A stretch of DNA of 64,000 nucleotides from Marsupella aquatica (lineage: Eukaryota; Marchantiophyta): NCBI GenBank assembly GCA_973895155.1, contig OZ316899.1, positions 2,356,001-2,420,000 of the forward strand, in the 5' to 3' direction. Under the pieces are notes generated by a model. The model had not been told where the DNA came from. It did not search any database and was given only the letters and a program-made list of their open reading frames with translations. Positions 11,439-22,950 of the stretch are shown piece by piece. Numbering within the stretch: position 1 is the first letter of the stretch; each line of letters starts with the position of its first letter. A program made the translations under genes and the position numbers.

Positions 11439-11689
11439 GCCAGGTAGCTTAGCATAGGACCATTTGTAGGTAGGCCGCGATGCCATGCAGGTTGAGATGG
11501 ATTATACACTTGTACATGTAAGGGTTGTACTTTCCATGCTAGAGGAAGCCATCCTCTTTTGTATATATAATGGCAGGGGTTTTCCCCCTTTTGAGTCTCA
11601 CTACCATTCTTGCTACCCATGCTCACTTCCATGCATCCCAACATTGTAACCCCCACACCCCCAAAATTAATAATCAGAAATTTTACCCC

Positions 11690-12221
11690 ATCAATTATCC
11701 GATACTCCTCCGATCTTAAAACTATCGAAATGTCCGATTCTCTAAAACTCGGAATTTGCCATCCCCAGAGAATCGATCTTTCCGATACCCTCGGTTACGG
11801 TCTTTCCGATACTTCTACTAACGGTATTTCCGATATTTCTAACGATGGTATTTTTGATCCTCTTATTTACGGTCTTTGCGTAACCTTTTGGTATGCAATA
11901 TGCGATATTCAGAGTTACCCAAATTTTGATTCTTTACGTATCATAAGTGTATTGGAAACACTCAGCTTTTGGGCCGCCTCCCCTCTTCCATTTACGATTT
12001 TATTAACATCGGATGGCTGTTTTTCCGTTATTGTCGAGTACGCAAAGTGCGTTAATTTTAGTATCGCAAACTCCAATTATCTTCCGATTGTCGTTATTCG
12101 ATGGGTTGAGTATCGGAATTTGCGATACTTTTAGAGTCGGATGAGATGTTTTTCTTGGCAACATTTTACAAAGGGATCCGAAGGTGTTCGTATCGGAAAT
12201 TGGCCTCATAATGTACTAGTG
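11690..12221. repeat. Right terminal and subterminal repeats of the CACTA element
   Basis: Dense TCCGAT, ATCGGA, TTCCGATA and TATCGGAA words in both orientations, ending in GTACTAGTG at 12221. It mirrors the array at 2145-2660. An apparent ORF here (11610-12134) comes from the repeats and is not a gene. Confidence 0.8.
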
Positions 12222-12528
12222 TATTTGCTCTGAAGTGCCTGGATTTTTTTATTTATTTTTTTCACCCCATTGCCTAGTATCTGGTATGCTCTCGACCCCA
12301 CGCCTATCCATATATAGCCAGAAATTTTATCTTTCCTGTTTGAGCATATTCTCTGTGCACTGAGGACATCTGTTTCAGCATTTTTGTTATAGTTTTTTTT
12401 TGGGGGGGGGAGGGGACTACGCCAAAATGGATGCTTCGATCCCATCTGTTTATATAGGCCTGACTTGTGACATCCTTTTTTTGTGTGTATGCAGAGGATA
12501 AATTTTTTGGGTGTAACATACTATAGTC

Positions 12529-14576
12529 ATGGTTGTTGCTTCTTTAAAGAAAGGTGAGACATTTGAGTGTTGGGATGATGTCAAGATGGCAATTGTCAGG
12601 CACGGGGTGGCAACAGAATGGGTTATTAAACTTACAAAAAGGACAGACTATGTTTTCTTGGGAAATGCAAAATGTGGTGGCATGAAAACCCTACCCAGAA
12701 ATGTCAGTGGTCCATTCGAGTCATTATGAGCTCCAAGACGGAAACTATTACCATTACGCAATTGAATGATCACCATACTTGTTGTGCAGCAGATCATTAC
12801 ATTAGGCAAATGCATAACTCATCTGACTACTTGGCTACTTTGATCTTTGACATTTTAATTAAAAACAGACAAACCAGAGCTTGCTCTTTGAGGGACACTG
12901 CCCAGGCTATTTGGCATCTAGATGTTAGGTATCACACAACACATATAGCCAAGAAAAAGGCTCTTGTCCGACTAGATGGTGATGAGAAGGAGTCCTTCCA
13001 TCTCATTCCTAGTCATTGTCACCACATTTTACAAAGGGATCCAGGGGCTGTGGCGAACTACACGGCACCAAATGGATCCTTTGAAACTCTCTTTGTGTGT
13101 CCTTCAGCATCTCGAAAGGCTTATCCACACTATAGGCCGCTCGTTGCTTTAGATGGCACTCACACCAAGTCAGCATATCCTCAGATGTTATTGGTAGCCA
13201 TAGTGTTAGATGCTAATAACACTGTTTTGATTCTGGCTTATTGCATGGTTCCGTCAGAAAATGAACAATTTTGGATGAGATTTCTGAAGTGCTTGCATGA
13301 TGCAATCCCATAATTGTCTCGTAGTTGTACAATTTTTATTTCAGATAGAGAGAAGGGACTGGAGAATGTTGTGGATGAGGTCTTCCCACTAGCATTCCAT
13401 GCTTTTTGCACATGGCACTTGGGAAAAAAATTGCAAGACCACTCCAACAAGGCAGCAAGGAAAGCATTTGATGGGCTGGTGTATGCTGCCAACGAGGATC
13501 AGTACTTGCGGAGGCTAGACCGCATTGAACATGAGCACCCATCAGCATTTGAGTACATTGTGAACACTGCTGATCCATCTCATTACTCAAGAGCATTTAT
13601 GCCCTATCCCAGGTCATACTTCATACACCCTACCCATTGATGCATTAGTCATTCAACTCCTCTGAAGAGAAATTCAGTGTTTTGTTTTGATGTTGTTATT
13701 GGCATTGTCATTATTAGGTGGGGCCACGAGATATCCCAGCAAGCTGAGAGCACAAATCGAGCACTGAAGGCTAAGCGACAAGAAGTGGCCTTCAAACAAT
13801 CCAATCTGATATGGGATTACATGATGAAGCACTACTATGAGAAGAGGGCGCTTGTAGAGTCTTTAAGTACACCATTTCCTCCAAACATCATGGCAATACT
13901 GAGGGATCGACATGAGGAAGGTCTTCAACTTGTTGTAGACCCATCAAGCCCTACGGAAGTCAGAATTACAGATTCGAGTGGCAGGCATTTCCTGGTCAGT
14001 TTGGAGCCACTGAAGGAATGTTCGTGTGGTGATTGGCAGGATGTAGTCATGCTTGGAGAGCATTACCAGATTGCATCTTTGCCATTACAATTTTGTTTCA
14101 CCATTTTATTTTGTGGATTCATTCAAACAGACGTACAGTAGTAGCCTCCTGCAATTTTGAAGGATGATCTACACCCTGATTCATGGTGTGGCCCACCTTT
14201 GAAGAGGCGGAAGCAAGGACGTCCAACTGAGAAACCAAGGATGAGATTCCCAGAGGAGGATGGGGTCCGATTGCCCAGGACCTGTGGTTTTTGCAAGGAA
14301 AGGGGCCATGACAAGAGAACTTGCCAGCTTAAGAAGGATCAACTTGGACATGGGCAGGAGAACTTGGACAGAACTCACACTTGTGGTGAGGAGTTTGAAG
14401 ACATATCAGATTCTGGCAATGGAGATGACAATGATGACATTGTGGATATAAACCAGTCAGCACCATTCATGGAGGACGACAATGAAAGCGGCCCATCTTT
14501 AACTTGCCCTTTCAAAATGGGTTCATTTAGTACCTTTCTAGCCAGTTGTTTTGAAGGATTTTGCTTACAGTCATAA
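12529..14576 (+). pseudogene. MULE (MuDR-type) transposase
   Basis: The start (12529) gives an N-terminal MuDR-like part that shifts frame near 12.67 kb into a long frame with QLNDHHTC. The MULE DDE core is clear: RPLVALDGTHTKSAYPQ (first D), then LLVAIVLDANN and MVPSENEQFW, then SCTIFISDREKGLENV (second D). HAFCTWHLGKKLQ follows. An in-frame TAA at 13311-13313 splits the core. A GT-AG intron (13613-13717, 105 bp) keeps the frame and gives PRWGHEISQQAESTNRALK, the usual N-x-x-E-S-x-N region. A partial SWIM motif (CSCGDWQ) lacks its second half, and the end has PPLKRRKQGRP plus a CCHC knuckle (CGFCKERGHDKRTC). This is the MULE's mudrA equivalent; one frameshift and one stop argue against function. 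Confidence 0.9.
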
Positions 14577-15271
14577 ACATATTTTGGACTGGCAAGATAC
14601 ATTTTGTTCAGAGTGATTGTGAACATGGGTTCTTATGTGGCCCTGGTGTTGTTTGCTTTTGGCAATGAATGTGACAATGAATGATAAAATTCTTGCCAAT
14701 CTCACTACTTTGTACACCCTGGGGACTTCACACTTACGCTTTATTTGTATTGACTCTGATGATGGATGATGGACTCCTATGTGTAAGGTGTGGGCAGTTT
14801 TTGATCTGGACGTTCACTCTAAACATGAAAACAAAACAACGAACAATTTGCTTGCCTTCATTCCATAAACTTTCATACAATACCTAAGCATAACTACATT
14901 GCAAAGGCAATGCAGCAAATGAAAGTCGACCATATGGAAAAATAGAGGCACACAAAGATCTGTTCAGGGATGTGTTGTGTATTACAGAACTCTAAAAACA
15001 GACTCTTGCACTTTCATTATATGAACAACGTTGTAAATACGTACACAAACAACAAAAGTGTTTGGGGTTTCATTGAAAAAGACCAAGCATAGTACATTAC
15101 AATAGTCAAAATAGTCTTGGAGGCAGCGAAGCAAGTGTAAGAACAAAAGTTTGCCTCGAAAGTCTGATGTTTGTGCGGCTACAAACTACCTGAGCTATAT
15201 ATGCGGCCAGAGATATTCTTCTAACACCACTATAGTATGAGAATGACGAAGCTTGTAAGGTAGGCTACAAT
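14577..15271. other. Spacer between the two convergent MULE genes
   Basis: AT-rich, no sustained frame. It holds the 3' ends of the transposase gene (plus) and the second gene (minus). Confidence 0.5.
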
Positions 15272-17106
15272 CTACTTCTCGTACACCTTAAAGCTTCCTG
15301 GCTGCTCATGGAAATAATGCACGGCTAGTAGGTTGGAAATAGTGGATTTCCAATCTTTGACATTCTGAGGCACCCACTTATGAATGCCAAACACAACAAA
15401 ACCTTTCTTGCCAGTGATAGTCTCCAGGTAGAACAATTCAGTGACAAGCAGACAGTCAGGCTCCTCTTGGAAACAGTAGCAAAGGTCACCATCTCTGAAG
15501 ACCTTCCCTTCTCCTAAAATCTCGGTTGGATTTCCGATCTGGATCTTCTGCTGTTGGCCAATTTTGCAATCCTCAAACCGGAAAGTGAATGCCCGCCCAA
15601 TGTTGTCGCTCTCCTCCACTGCCCAAAACTCAAATGGAGTAGGACATACCGAGGCCCTGGTCATGTCAACCCGTGTGGACTGAACAAGCTTCCAATTCCA
15701 TTTTGGATTGGCAACAAAGGTGTGATACTCTACTATGTAATCTTTCATAGCTTGTGATGTAAAACAACAAGGTTCTATGGAATTGCCCACTGGAAATCTG
15801 AAAGAGAAGCACAGAGAAATAATGGTTAAGAAAAATTCCATAGTATTTGAACTTAGTGCACATTGTACAGAAAACCAGTTGCAGAGAAAAACAGAGGCAC
15901 CATACACGAATAATGTGTCCAATACTTCAATGAATTTAAGCTAGCTGCATAAGCTAATGCAAGAGTTTACATACCTATCCCATTGAGGCCTGAAGGCAGG
16001 ATCGATCCGTTTACGCAATGATTGTGACGCCGCCGGTACGGCGAGTAATGAGTAATTCAGTCTGGGCCGCGCTTAGCATGCGCGTTAGGGGTATCTTAGG
16101 CCGCTATTATGAGCATAACGACAGTATTTAGGTAACCATTATGAGTAGGAAATCATTAGTCAATAAGGGGAATTCATGTTCGGACTAGCGGCGTGTCGCC
16201 ATTCGCACGCCCGGGTTGCGAGCGTGGAGGGGCCCCTCCCTCGGGTCCGTATAACAAACTTAGGGAAGCGGCCACTGACACGCGCTGACTCAGACCGGCG
16301 GAGTGGCCGGTACACTACAAGCGTGAACGGTTCAGCCTATAGGCAACGAGGAGACGTCGGGGGATCGACAAGCCCTCAAGGTAGAAAAAGGGAGCCGACC
16401 CTTTGTAGCACACCAGTCCATCAGTCCATGCGCCAGCTTTGACCCCAGCTCTCTCGTTCGCTCTTAGTCGCCACTGCTATCTCCTCTGAATGTCGCACAC
16501 GATCCTCTCCAGTTCGGCCATTCAATTCTGGACGCAGTTCCTATCTACCGGAAGACACTTGGCCAACTCATTGAAACATGCCAACCCGCACCGACACAAA
16601 ATCGAGCGCGAGTACGAGAGAGCCATCCGCCTACCAGGACGACACCACTATATCCTTAACTTTGACTACCCGTCTCAGAGCGAGCTTTACCAACCAGTAG
16701 AGGTATTTGGGTACTTCTTCAACGGAGACAAATATATCGGTTTCTGGGAAGCATTGCTTCGGCTTCCAGACGAGGTCTTCAATATCCCGAGTACGATCGA
16801 CTTGCAACGACATCACTTCGACCACATCCCTACTCAGGTTCGGGCTATCATCAACAGCGAGTCCAGCACTACCCGTTCGACAAGGTCGTCTGCACTTGCT
16901 TCGGAGAACTTCTACCAGCACCTGTAGAGCTTCATGGGAACTAGACCCTCAACCGCCGGCGCCGGCCTAGTCGACCCCATACCCGTACCCGCACCAACGC
17001 AGACTCAGGCTCAGGCTCAAGCTCAGCTTCAGTCTCAGTCTCAGCCTCAGCCTAGGCAACCCCCACCGCCGATCGCCCCGCCAGTACAAGTATGCTCCGT
17101 CATCAA

Positions 17107-19051
17107 TAGTGGTGGCCCTCCCACCACGTGCCCGTCCAAACTCGTTTCTCAGCCTTGAAACAAGTCGAACCTTGCACTAACACGGAATGTTGGGGCAAGT
17201 TCTCCCCGACTATACTCCTTGTCGTTAGCGACCCCTCCCATACAAAGCCGCACTTGCCCTCGTCAGCACAACCGTCGCTCAACGGTCTTTGCTATCTGCA
17301 CAAGCAACCAACCAACCGGTAAGAACTTGTCTTGATCTCGGAACTCCCAAGACCATTGTCTTGCCTCAAGCTCAACAGTCGTTAGTAAGTAGGTCAGCGG
17401 ATAGAGCCTCCCAGGCCCACATGGCCTTGCCATAAGCTGAAACTAAGGTCGACATCACTGTTCGTCCAGAACAGTCTATCTACTGGATGTCGCCCAAGAT
17501 TCCCCACTTTCTACCCGTCAATGGCTGACCGCCCTGCCTCCAGGACATGCCCATGGCCCAAACTCAGTTTGTCACAAACTAGTAGTAACACGCCGGGACC
17601 ATTCAGTTTCTAGATCTTAGCCACCTCTCTGCGAAACCGGGTTCCGCTCAACCTCTCACCATGCATCGGGACCAGATCTCAATGGCAGCCCCCAGAGTCT
17701 ACTTGGTTCTACCTCTCCAACATCAGGTCCCCGTGGGAACCAAATGCGGTTTGGTCACTGTTCGACTTCGGATCGGCAAGAGGGACTCCCCCCATTGCAA
17801 GCCTCAAAACCAAAATCATCCAATGCACAATCAGAGAGCACCATGAGGTAGCTTTCTTCATTAGATTTCCAACAAGCCCAAGAACTCCTCCAACGGAGAT
17901 CCGGTCGTCGAGTTATGTTTGTTTCCGCTTCAAAACTCGAAACGACGTATCTTCGTTGATCGCGACCAGCTCGAGCTCAAACTTGAGAGGACCACTCCCC
18001 TCATATATGCTTCTGGGGACCTGCCACCCCCGGACCAGATTTGGTCCCCTATCTTTGGCCCCCTACCCAAGGGTCCGTGGGCCCCGCCACTTAGCTCGAA
18101 ACGAAGATAATTGAAAACCTTCTGTAACTTGGCCTCGAGCGCAAATTGTGGCATAAGGGGCTAAAAGTTACGGCCCTAACCCCGCTCTGGTCCAGGCAAC
18201 CCCCCCGGTCCAGGCAACCCCCTCTTGGTCCATCGATGCGCGGCGACTCTAATCGAGTCTAAATCGGCCATAATTTTTGGCCCCTAGGTCCGTTGGCCAA
18301 AACATATGCGGCCCCATGATCGGGCTCATGTGGGGCTTCTCAGGCCCCTATGGTGATCCGTTGGAAAAATAGTTCATTTTTCCGTGATCGGCAACGGGCC
18401 CAAACTACAAGTATGCGGCTTGAGTCGGCCATAACTTTTGGCCCCTGGGTCCGTTGGCCAAGAAATATGCGGCCCCATGATCGGGCTCATGTAGGGCTTC
18501 TTGGGCCCCTATGGTGATCCGTTGGAAAAATAGTTCATTTTTCCATGATCGGCAACGGGCCCAAACTACAAGCATGCGGCTTGAGTCGGCCATAACTTTT
18601 GGCCCCTGGGTCCGTTGGCTGAGAAATATGCGGCCCCATGATCGGGCTCATGTGGGGCTTCTCGGGCCCCTATGGTGATCCGTTGGAAAATAGTTCATTT
18701 TTCCATGATCGGCAACGGGCCCAAACTACAAGCATGCGGCTTGAGTCGGCCATAACTTTTGGCCCCTGGGTCCGTTGGCCAAGAAATATGCGGCCCCATG
18801 ATCGGGCTCATGTGGGGCTTCTTGGGCCCCTATGGTGATCCGTCAGAAAAATAGTTCATATTTCCGTGATCGGCAATGGGCCCAATAAAGTTAATTGGAG
18901 CGCGCTTTTCTCAAGTCTTGTCCTTGCTCTTACTAGCCTCCTCTTTGTTAGTTGCATCCCTAATGGCCATGATGGTAGCAAATCTAAGAGGGGCTCAACG
19001 CTGGAGTTAGGCAACGCCGGAGCAATTACGAGTAGGTGAAAGTTGTATTCG
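17107..19051. mobile_element. Insert within the element A gene, class undetermined
   Basis: Element C runs straight from CGTCATCAA into CGCTGTGGATCTTAGC, whereas A has ~1.9 kb between CGTCATCAA and CGTTGTGGACC. The bases before each junction are ATCAA and TTCAA, a possible imperfect 5 bp duplication. There are no ORFs of note. It contains a ~160 bp tandem array at 18250-18890. It could be a solo LTR or other non-coding insert; the ends are not clean enough to decide. Confidence 0.6.
18250..18890 (+). repeat. Tandem array, ~160 bp unit, about four copies
   Basis: The unit includes GCGGCTTGAGTCGGCC, CTGGGTCCGTTGGCC, CCCCATGATCGGGCTCATG and GATCCGTTGGAAAAATAG. Unit starts fall near 18415, 18576 and 18736, with a more diverged first copy from about 18255. 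ORFs across it are repeat artefacts. Confidence 0.85.
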
Positions 19052-21801
19052 CGACTTCAACGTTGTGGACCTTAGCGACGACGACGAGGCTACCCCACCC
19101 TTTCTCAGGCGGCCCAGAGGAGCAAACACTCAGGGGGCCGACACTACATCGTCCCCTTCCCATGCTCGGACCCAAGGAGCGGCTCCAGCAGACAACACGG
19201 TGACCGTGGCCGCCCCGGGCCCAATACTAACGGCGGTAGTACTACCTATGCCCGATCGAGAGGATGGGGAGGTGTCACACTCCCCGAGCCAGTCACGGGG
19301 GAAGAAGAGGAAGGAACCCGACGCTGCATCCGGGTTACCATTGGCCACGGTAGCCGTGACAATGCACCGCATGGGGGAAAACGTGCATAAAAACATCCTC
19401 CATCCCAAGCATGCGGTGTACCTGAAGACTCAGGGATTCGAGCACCTCGCCTCTCTCCCCTGGAACACCTGCAGGTACGTTGGGGAGGACATGACGGAAT
19501 TCGTCAAGAATTATGATGACGCACGTCAACATACTCGGCTGCGGGGAAGGAATATATCCCTCACGGAAGAACGGCTCACGATGATCTTCGGGTTACCAAA
19601 AGGTGACCATCGAGTCGAATCACGGGCTCCCGGGGGCAAGGGAGCCAAGTACCAATCCTCGAGTTTTCCCTTAGAGGGAGCAGTGGACAACGGGTTCGTG
19701 ATGAGGACCTGCCTCATCCCCAAGATAGCTGAGCGACTGGAGTTCCAAAGGTACGCCCTCCACATGATGGAACCTCGGGGTGAGATCTCCGCTGCCCAGG
19801 TTATTCAGGTCGAGAACTATCGACCTAGGAAGTGGGCGTCGTACTTCGCTAAGAAATTCCATGAAGAGATGGAGCGGCGAAGAAAGACACTATACATTGG
19901 CGGGAAGGCGTATTTCGCTAGCCACATCGAGATCATTCTCGAGTGGTACGCTCGGTTTGATCGACAAACCCTTCCCCGTGTCAACGTTACAAAGCTGGTC
20001 CCAGCTAGGTGGGTTTTTCCGGCCTTGGGGAGACGGCCCCAACCCGAGGCCCAAAGTCCAGCGGACACGCAGGCTTCACCCACCCCACCTCCACAAGTAG
20101 CTGTAGTCGTAACCGAGGAGGTACCGGATGGGTCGGTAAACGCAACCGTAGATGCGAACCAACAGGCCGGGCCAAGTGCAAAAGTCGGTATAGCAGAAGC
20201 CTTACTCGAGCCCGGGTCTCCCAAAGACCCACCGGTGGCTATTCCGGAGAACCGGACATTGCTACAGGAGGGCACTCCAACCCCTTCCAACACTACGTCC
20301 CCAGGGCTGGATGTCACTGCCCCGGCCCCCGCGCGTGTTGACGTCTGCCCGTGCCCAACTCCGGACAGGCACAACCTGGACCACCCGGAACTCTTCGTAC
20401 CGGGTATATTTCTGAACGGGCTTCTGGGAGATTTCTCTCATCAAATTGCCCGGGATACCGGGGAGTTCATGGCCCGGAAGGTGGCCTGTTTCTTCAATCA
20501 GGAGTTGGTTGCCGCAGTAAAGGCAGGTAGGGCCCAGTTAGAGGCCCTTCAGAGGATAGAGCGGTACCGGGTGGAGTCCGTATACTTAAAGAACGAAGTT
20601 GCGGCTCAAGAGGCTGAGCTTCTGCAACTACGACCCAAGGTTGCAGCCGCCGATGAGTTGTTAGCAAAGGCGCACGCCCTTACCGCTCTAGCCAAACAGG
20701 CCAAAGCTGGGAATGAGGCCAAGATTGCACGACTCCGGAACCAGATTGACAGTTTGAAGAATCAAACTATCATCTGGCAGAAAGACCTGGAGGAGGCCGA
20801 AGAACGGGCCCAGCGGGACACTGCGGAGATAGCCACGCTACAGGCCGAAGTGGCGCGGCTCCAAACCGAAGTCGAGAAGTAGGACCAACTAGCGGGCAAG
20901 CTGACGAGCGACGCCCAGCAGCTGGAGGAGGCATGCCAGGAGGCAGCGGAGGAGACGGACGCGGCAAAGTGAGAGAACGAATCTCTGCCGGACCAGGTCC
21001 AGCTCCTCAAGGCGGACAACGACAGACTTCGTAAGCAGCGGGATGGCCGCTCCCACTCGGGCGGCTCTGGCAAGCGTGCCCAGGCATTAGCGGCAGAGTA
21101 GGAATAGAATAGGGTTAGGAATAGCTAAGTCAGGCAATTGGGACAGGCACCTGTCTTAGTTACAGTAGCACTGCCATGTTGTCCAGCCTGCGTAGATTAG
21201 GATCTTCTAATAAGACACAGCCGTTTTTCGGCCTGACAGACAGCTTAGTTAGGACCTAAGTCAGCGAATCTTCGGACGGGAGGGCACCCCGTTCCTCGGC
21301 CCTTAGTATTTAGTGCACCCCTCGGTAGAGGCAGGGGGTTTTTAGTCTCAGAGTTGGACATCCGTGGTATGTGCGGGGAGTACCGACCTCTGGGAGTGAA
21401 AGAGTACCAAGGGGAGGGGGTAGGACTAAGCTCGCCGGGCGAGTGCGGAGCCGGGCTCCATTGTAGTGTACACCCTCGGCCTTGAACCTGTTCATTTTGG
21501 AGCTGTCGGGTCAACCAAGTGTACGCATATGTCCCCTATGTAGTAAAATCTTTTCCCATTATTTCCTTCGTGTAAATTGAGATTGTATGCTTGTGCGCGT
21601 GTATGTGTGTGGGAATCTCGTGTATAGGTGACAACGCCGGGTCGAACGTACTACCCAAGTCGTGCACGGGGTGCAGCTTGCGGGTATGTGGTTGCGAGTA
21701 CGGGTTGAGGACCTGTATCATTGAATCCGGATGGAAGGCGGACAACACAAAGGCTTAGAAGTCCTTAAGCCGGGGTCGATCCTGCTATCGACTAAGGTAC
21801 G

Positions 21802-21831
21802 TTCCGGCGGCGAAACACAAACCATACCTAG
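21802..21831 (+). promoter_or_regulatory. Conserved 3' stem-loop module of element A
   Basis: TTCCGGCGGCG, then AAACACAAACCATACCTAG. The same module is in element C (perfect TTCCGGCGGCGGAA), B and D (TTCCGGCGGCGGAATCCAAACATACCTA) and, diverged, F (TTCCAGCAATGGAAACC...ATACCTA). It lies about 170 bp from the 3' end in A, C and F. Its conservation between families whose coding parts differ suggests a cis-acting role. Confidence 0.55.
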
Positions 21832-22293
21832 GAGGTGTCCGTATCTAACAATAGGCGCACTTAGCGCTAGTTTACGTGAATTAGGTGCATTACGTGCCTC
21901 CCTCCCTGCCCGAACCCTCATATTTACGAAGGATGTGCCCGTCTAAGCTGAAGCCCGAGTTAAGGCCAAAGCCAACAACGTGACAATGATTCCACTGTGT
22001 CTTTCAGTGGGTTGTAATTTGTGACTTTGGCAAGCTTGCCACAAACATTGGAAGACGTAGCAGCCATTTTGGATGTGCTACGTACAAAGTGCACATGACA
22101 TGAACATGAGTCACTAATACCACAATGTACCAAGGGTAAGCAAGTCTCATCGTAGAGTTCCTGAAGTCCTCAGCCTCACAATTCAGGAACTACATCATTC
22201 AAGACCAAAAATGTTGCATTGATGGTTGGATGGAGGTGCTATCCAACCTCTGTTGCATGACTGTCAAAGTCTAATGCAGAAATTTATTCCGTA

Positions 22294-22490
22294 GAGGCAG
22301 CTCCGTTGCACAAAAAATTAATTCCGTAGAGGCAGCTCCGTTGCGCAAATAATCGATGGAGCAGAGGCAGCTCCGTTGCACAAAGAATTAATTCCGCAGA
22401 GGCAGCTCCGTTGCGCAAATAATCGATGGAGCAGAGGCAGCTCCGTTGCATAAATAATTGATGGAGCAAAGGCAGCTTTGTTTCGCCTGG
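22294..22490 (+). repeat. Minisatellite, ~35 bp unit, six copies, inside the MULE
   Basis: GAGGCAGCTCCGTTG recurs at about 22294, 22329, 22363, 22398, 22433 and (diverged) 22469, alternating with AATTAATTCC and AATCGATGGAGCA spacers. The minus-strand ORFs here are repeat artefacts. It lies upstream of the second MULE gene. Confidence 0.85.
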
Positions 22491-22834
22491 AAAACAAAGC
22501 TTCAAAGGTCATGGTCAATTCCAGTCAGAGTGATAGGTTTCCAGAGCATTGACTTATAAGGAGTGGGGGCAGGAGTATGAATATGAACCAGCTATTGTGT
22601 GGTCCAAGGAGTCGTGGCAAATGAGTTCACAAAATAAAATGAACGAGAAAGCAATGTGCACGGTACTGAGCAAACTGGCGATTGCATCGTTTGAGCTATG
22701 TGACACTAATGTAAACCCTATGACCACCAATTTTTGTAGGATTTCAAGTCACAAAATGAGAAACCAAGTTGTGAAAAAGTCATCCACAATGTACAAGCAA
22801 AGTAATGCACAGGTTTACCTGGCGGGGGGACTCG

Positions 22835-22950
22835 CTGTCACAGTCCGGATGGCTCAAACTCTATTGCCCAGATTGCTCGCGCTCAAGTCCACTACCCAGA
22901 GTGGTCGAACTCGATCCACTGCCCAGATTGCTTGAACTCCACTGCGCAAC
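22835..22950 (+). repeat. Short imperfect tandem repeat, ~29 bp unit
   Basis: Units built on GCTC(A)AA...CTATTGCCCAGATTGCTCG recur about four times with changes (CCCAGAGTGGTCG, CCCAGATTGCTTG). Located inside the right part of the MULE. Confidence 0.5.

Larger units (their letters stand above)
2145..12221. mobile_element. Complete CACTA (En/Spm-type) transposon carrying a SET-domain ORF
   Basis: The left end CACTAGTACATT and the right end (reverse complement CACTAGTACATT) form perfect 12 bp inverted repeats, with a TTTCCGAT word at matching distance inside each. The 3 bp target duplication TAT lies at 2142-2144 and 12222-12224, as expected for CACTA elements. About 500 bp inside each end is packed with TCCGAT/ATCGGA words, typical subterminal binding repeats. 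On the minus strand are a zinc-ribbon ORF, a SET ORF and a TNP2 transposase; on the plus strand is a multi-exon TNPA-like gene. The two sets diverge from a central region around 7.6-8.5 kb. The transposase has one in-frame stop and one likely frameshift. The element is inserted in the MULE. Confidence 0.93.
16490..21100 (+). pseudogene. Element A protein: globular domain plus long coiled coil
   Basis: Begins MSHTILSSSAIQFWTQF. A first domain (about 140 residues) is followed by a Gln/Pro-rich linker; the coding sequence is then cut by the ~1.9 kb insert and resumes near 19052 (VDLSDDDEA). A second globular part (about 19360-19980) has ISLTEERLTMIFGLPKGDH, the IFGLP step also found in elements B and D; this may be a distant relative of the plant mobile domain or Transposase_32 folds, which I cannot confirm. 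After a Pro-rich linker comes a heptad-rich coiled coil with LRNQIDSLKNQ. Stops at 16925 (TAG), 20880 (TAG) and 20970 (TGA) correspond to CAG, CAG and CGA in element C. Function unknown; gag-like assembly is one possibility. Confidence 0.75.
16023..21985 (+). mobile_element. Element A: LTR-like ends, no LTRs, coiled-coil protein gene
   Basis: Starts TGTGACGCCGCCGGTACGGCG and ends CAACAACGTGACA, with the 5 bp duplication ATGAT at 16018-16022 and 21986-21990. The same start and end occur in element C (53672-57655, opposite strand), which has its own 5 bp duplication, so the ends are secure. No direct repeat of the start is seen near the end, so there are no long terminal repeats. It encodes one long protein (16490 to about 21100) but no polymerase, integrase or known transposase. 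It is longer than C because of an insert at about 17107-19051. It sits in exon 1 of the second MULE gene. Confidence 0.85.
15272..22067 (-). pseudogene. Second MULE gene (mudrB-position), two exons, broken by element A
   Basis: Exon 2 (15797-15272) is open for 175 codons and ends KVYEK. Its acceptor is CTCTTTCAG|ATTTCC. Exon 1 lies upstream on the minus strand: an ATG at 22067-22065 (MAATSSNVCGKLAKV), open to the element A target site, and on the other side from 16022 to a donor GATAG|GTATGT at 15975/15974 (...RIDPAFRPQWDR). With A and one ATGAT copy removed the frame is continuous across the insertion and across the 177 bp intron, giving about 217 residues. I do not recognise the protein; it has several W, Y and C residues and no known catalytic motif. 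Its convergent position relative to the transposase matches mudrB of MuDR. Apart from the insertion I see no break. Confidence 0.72.

Noticed and set aside
11610-12134. 174-codon ORF at the right end of the CACTA element
   Set aside because: It lies wholly in the TCCGAT subterminal repeats; the repeated S-D-T/I pattern comes from the repeat.
18405-18838. ORFs in both orientations across 18.4-18.8 kb
   Set aside because: They lie within the 160 bp tandem array and repeat with it.
21700-21985. Hammerhead ribozyme (retrozyme-type) in the conserved 3' region of A/C
   Set aside because: No CTGATGA...GAAA core could be found near the stem-loop.
22284-22518. Minus-strand ORFs rich in ATELPLLHRLFAQRS-type repeats
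   Set aside because: Products of the 35 bp minisatellite.
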